A stretch of DNA of 64,000 nucleotides from Condylostoma magnum. Taxonomy: Eukaryota; Ciliophora; Heterotrichea; Heterotrichida; Condylostomatidae. A model generated the notes under the pieces. It saw nothing but the letters and a program-made list of their open reading frames with translations. It searched no databases and was not told where the DNA came from. Position 1 is the first letter of the stretch. Each line of letters starts with the position of its first letter. A program made the translations under genes and the position numbers. Where the stretch lies: the NCBI GenBank assembly GCA_920105805.1, contig CAKKTI010000039.1, forward strand, positions 21,647-85,646. Direction: 5' to 3'. Below, in pieces: positions 60,490-64,000 of this stretch.

Positions 60490-61455
60490 TTACCTATTTT
60501 TCAATGTAAGTAAAGATCTTCCAAACTGTAAAGACACTCCTTGACCTTCATTCAAATCTATCTAGTAACCTGCTTGAATCAAAGTACCAAATTTACTTTT
60601 ACGATCTTCTATGAAAAATCTTCCGTCTTTGAAGCCAATTACAGCGTGGTGTCTGGATACTGATATATCCTGTATTTTAATATCACAGTCATGGCCTCGT
60701 CCTAAAAAGATGCTGCTTTTCTTATTAAAACTAACTGTGAAGGAGTTTTCTATATAGCTCATATCTCTTGACATTAGTTCTAGGGTAATATAGGGCGCTT
60801 TTTCCTAATGATTGTATAAAATTTGGTATTTTCTACCTTGCGAGTATATTTTTCTAGGAATTTTGCAAAGACAAACTTCACATTGAACTATTCTCCTTGA
60901 GTTGCTCTCCTGACTAGTTTTTTATTGTATCCACTCCCTTATGCAGTTTAAATGTACATATTACAAAGACCCTGTACAATAACACGGAGCAATTAGAGGA
61001 TTTTCCGGGCATATTTCCTCGTTATAGCAAACCTTGCATATAGAATCTTGACATAAGGCTGTAGAAACAGGATAATCAGCCTTTGTATCCTTCTCAACTT
61101 AAACTTTACCTATAACGAAGCAAATCCTACCAATTTTTATAGTGTCGTTTTCCTTTATTTCTTAACCTTCAGCGGATAATTGTTTAACAACTTTTCAGAA
61201 GGGATCGTTGGCTGATAGTAAAGTGAATTTGTCTTCGCTTTTTACAACTTTTAGCAGATCACTTACTTCACTTCCCAGGCAGGAAAGGTCAATATCGTCT
61301 TGTTAGGGAAAAATATCACTTTAAATTCTTATAAGACTCGCATTGCCTGCTATTTCGTAGCTTGAGATGTTTTTACTTTACGACTCGTAGTCGAATAGGC
61401 CGTGGGAGTCACGTTGCCAGGTATCTGCTTTTACATATAGTTGGTTAGATTACAT
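60490..61455 (-). CDS. RINGv (MARCH-type) and FHA domain protein
   Basis: 321 residues to TAA 60490-60492. A RINGv/RING-CH finger occupies about residues 140-205: ICKVCYNEEICPENPLIAPC, then CTGSLQYVHLNCIREWI and QCEVCLCKIPRK, the C4HC3 order of MARCH ligases. An FHA domain is C-terminal: SSIFLGRGHDCDIKIQDISV, SRHHAVIGFKDGRFFIED and SKFGTLI, with the phosphothreonine-binding Arg, Ser and His. An N-terminal segment (FTLLSANDPFWKVVKQL ... DTIKIGRICFVIG) looks like a degenerate second FHA. No membrane spans are present, unlike most MARCH proteins. It may link phospho-Thr recognition to ubiquitylation. Confidence 0.85.
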
Positions 61456-61703
61456 TTATAATTTTATATTGATTTTTACATTTAGAAGAGCTTAAATATT
61501 AGAAATAGTGATACTTTGTTAGGCTTGCTTGTATATGGGAATAAGGGTTTGTATAGGAGTATTAGTAGTAATTAAGTTTATAGAAAATATTTAAAGTGAA
61601 ACTGATTTTTAACTTTAAGCACTGAGTTACAGGCTTTGTGGATAAATGCTTTAAATTATGTAATGTTTTAAAATAACTGCATGTACTGTAATTAAATTAT
61701 AAA

Positions 61704-63167
61704 ATGGAGCGTAAAAATTACATATGGCTTTACAAATTGCTATGTAAAAGGCGGAGCAACCTAAACATAATAGAAACAGTAATAATGAAGCAAGATCATG
61801 CATAGCTTTGACTTTAAACAGATTCTTTGGGAATTGTTAAAAGAAAATATGTGAGCAGAAAAATATCGGATTATAATGTTTACGATATACTAACTCAATT
61901 TTTAGCTATAAATCAAAGAGGGAAGGTATGCATAATAACGACTAATGAAAAAAGAGATATATTTGACGTAAGGGATACTTTGGAATTCTAAGGTAGAAGG
62001 CAAATGCATAAAAGTGTTAAAATTTTATAGCTGTATGTCCCCTTTTAAAATGACATAGATATCACTTATAATATACAGCTTGAATACTCCAATAAAAACT
62101 ATGCTACAAATATCTATAAGTCTGGTATTAACGGTAAAAAGTTAAAGGGAATGACTTTTAATAATAATGAAATTATACAAGCTGCTAAGACGGTCATATA
62201 ATCTATAGAAGCTGTTGAGTATAGAAGAGTTTTGACAATCCAACTAGAATTTGCTATTGATCAGACAATGAAAATATGGTTCTTATAGTGCCATGAATGT
62301 AGGATCATTGACCCATAATTTTGCTTAAGGTATAAAATTTCCTCATACGAGGATATATAAGCCCTAGCACATACTTTCCCATCTCAATTTCAGTACAAAT
62401 CTTAAAAGAATTGTGAAATTAGAAAATTGAGGTATGAAGAAAAGAAAAATTTCACTTTTAAGGACGGATGACTTAGGAATAACAAGAGTAATTTAAATAT
62501 TCCTGTTTCCATTTAAAACCCTGATGATAGTTAAGAAATGTTAACTAATTAAAAGATAGTCTATAATAGGAGCAACACGAAATTAACCTAGAAATCGGTG
62601 AATTACAATATAATGAAGAGATTGACTAGATGAACGTTGTCTAAGTCCCCTAGGCCGAGTAATAAATAAATGATAGACGGGGATTTTAAAGAGCTGATTT
62701 TCAAGACTTATGTTGAGCCTAAAATGAAAAGTACCAAATATAAGCTTTTAAGTGAAGAAATTGTCGATGACAAATTAGAAAAGTTTTTACAGAGAAATAA
62801 AGAAAAAGAAGATTAGCAAAATATACAGCAAAGAATCGTTTAAACGAAACATCAAAACTTATAATAAAAGGACTGAAAAGAAGATAATTAAGCTATAATT
62901 TAATAGCCGAACTTATTACCCAAGCTAAGAAAACAAGTCTAAAGCCCTGCATCTCCAAGAGTGTTTAGCAAGTGAATAAACAAACAGCCATTGAGCAGTA
63001 GAACTATCATGACTTAAAACTCATAAGAAACAGCGGGATCAATTTCCAAGGAAAAAATAAAATCACCATATCTTAGAATTTCTCTGAATACAAAGAAACC
63101 TTAGACGATTAGAAAAGCGAGGACAACTAGGAGCAAGCGTAGTTTGATATTCTTTACTAATATATAA
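61704..63167 (+). CDS. Unassigned protein, possibly ciliary
   Basis: 487 residues to TAA 63165-63167. The N-terminal half is a folded region: VYDILTQFLAINQRGKVCII, then ILQLYVPFQNDIDITYNIQ, a helix IIQAAKTVIQSIEAVEYRRV and CHECRIIDPQFCL with a possible metal pair. The C-terminal half is basic, Ser/Pro/Gln-rich and disordered. No family is recognised, but a conserved-looking domain followed by a basic tail is common among ciliate axonemal proteins. The next gene begins after one intervening codon, in the same frame (TAA AAT ATG). Confidence 0.58.
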
Positions 63168-63170
63168 AAT

Positions 63171-64000
63171 ATGCAAGTGTAAAAGTTTCCCACTAGAAGT
63201 AAATTTTCCTCAGATGACTTAATGTCCTTGCAAACTATAACTAAAAACGACGTTCCTTTAAAGCAGCGTCCAATATTTTACTCATAGAGTCGCTCATTAA
63301 TTACTAATGATATAGATGGTGCTTAACCATGCATGAAAAGCTATAGGTTCATAAACAAGCCTATTTATTCATAGGATGTATAAGGATCCTAATCAACTAG
63401 TAAAATTAGATAGGTTAATTATCCTCAGTATAGCTTGCAAACATAAGATATAGAAGGATGCTAACCTAATTGTGTGGAGTTTAAAACTAAAAGAGTAGGG
63501 GTAAACCCTTTAAATCCAGTTTATAATTTGCCTACAAGAGTGCAAAAGCCCGGGACTCCTAATAAGTTCTTAAAGGATAGTTTAGATATAGCGGATATAA
63601 ACGGAGCATAGTCTAAAACAAAGTAATCTTATTTTAGTACTAAAGACCATATAAGAACCCATGATATTATAGGCGCATAGGTACAATCCTAAAGGATATT
63701 GAGAAAACCTGATTTTTATAACGTTAAAGACATCAACAATGATGGAATATTCAAGACAAAAAGAATATCAAATCCTCTAGAACCTGTTTATCAATTTAGC
63801 TAGGGGGATCAAGTTATTGAGTTTGGGCATATTGAGGGATCTAAATCAAAAACCGATTAAAAACAACTGAGAAATAATACAAGTTTAATTACTGGTGATA
63901 TCGACGGGGCCTATGTAAAGAAATTCACTCCTAGAAACTACAGTAAAAATCTATGCGTAAATGAAGATATAGAAGGAGCAAATGCTGGTAGTTTAAGTAA
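63171..64000 (+). CDS. DI-x-GA repeat protein, 3' partial
   Basis: 276 residues are visible; it runs off the right edge. A short motif of the form 'D-I-(D/E/N)-G-(A/C)' recurs every 25-45 residues: NDIDGAQP, QDIEGCQP, ADINGAQS, HDIIGAQV, GDIDGAYV and EDIEGANA. Between them lie KRVGVNPLNPVYNLP and KRISNPLEPVYQF, the 'NPLxPVY' linker. Repeats of this type occur in alveolate and algal proteins thought to bind axonemal or cortical microtubules; I know of no firm biochemical function. The start is ATG 63171; if the TAA just before it were read as Gln, the protein would fuse to the upstream gene. Confidence 0.72.

Overview
This is macronuclear-type DNA from a ciliate that reads all three classical stop codons as amino acids. 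TAA and TAG encode Gln, and TGA encodes Trp. Several genes show this at fixed family positions: the Trp of the Rab WDTAG motif is TGA, as are Trp residues of the Myb repeats, the WD40 Trp-Asp ends, the importin ARM helices and the K+ channel pore. The same triplets must also terminate genes, because histone H4 and dynein LC8 end in TAG, a CAAX protein ends in TAA and other genes end in TGA. A code in which all three codons are both sense and stop is known from Condylostoma (translation table 28). A 15-nt intron, a size typical of heterotrichs, fits that placement. Species identity is an inference. Most standard ORF calls are therefore fragments; the boundaries here come from re-reading the frames with the altered code.

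Layout. 1-12.6 kb: the end of a secreted or GPI-anchored protein, a calmodulin-like protein, an IQ-CBM48 protein, an MGCC lipid-anchor candidate, RAD23, CFAP144, two unassigned proteins, importin alpha, a HAD phosphatase and dynein LC8. 12.6-26.1 kb: three ankyrin proteins, a ciliary-type coiled coil, a calponin-homology protein, a Myb protein, a NEK kinase, an ABCC transporter and an EF-hand protein. 26.5-40 kb: an ARID-AlkB fusion, coiled-coil proteins, a WD40 protein, a CNG-type K+ channel with a zinc knuckle, a second Myb protein and tRNA-Arg(CCG). 40-48.9 kb: a large multi-span membrane protein followed in frame by PUS10, then histone H4, a small basic protein, an assembly gap inside a FYVE gene, an unresolved ankyrin-like stretch and a RING-H2 protein. 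49-54.9 kb: a 1721-residue CHAT-NTPase-NTPase protein resembling NLR/STAND immune receptors, and a CAAX protein. 55-64 kb: a giant charged coiled coil, a Rab4-like GTPase, two kinases, a RINGv-FHA protein, an unassigned protein and the start of a DIxGA-repeat protein.

The genes are packed very tightly. Spacers are often 2-60 bp and most genes appear to lack introns, so promoters and untranslated regions must be tiny. Many genes end in two or three consecutive stop triplets, a plausible safeguard when each can also be read as an amino acid. The content is that of a ciliated, actively signalling protist: axonemal proteins, Ca2+ sensors, kinases, ubiquitin factors and chromatin proteins. No operon logic is implied.

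Limits. Exact stop positions are ambiguous for several genes because the stop codons are context-dependent; alternatives are given per entry. Frames were read by eye, without database searches.
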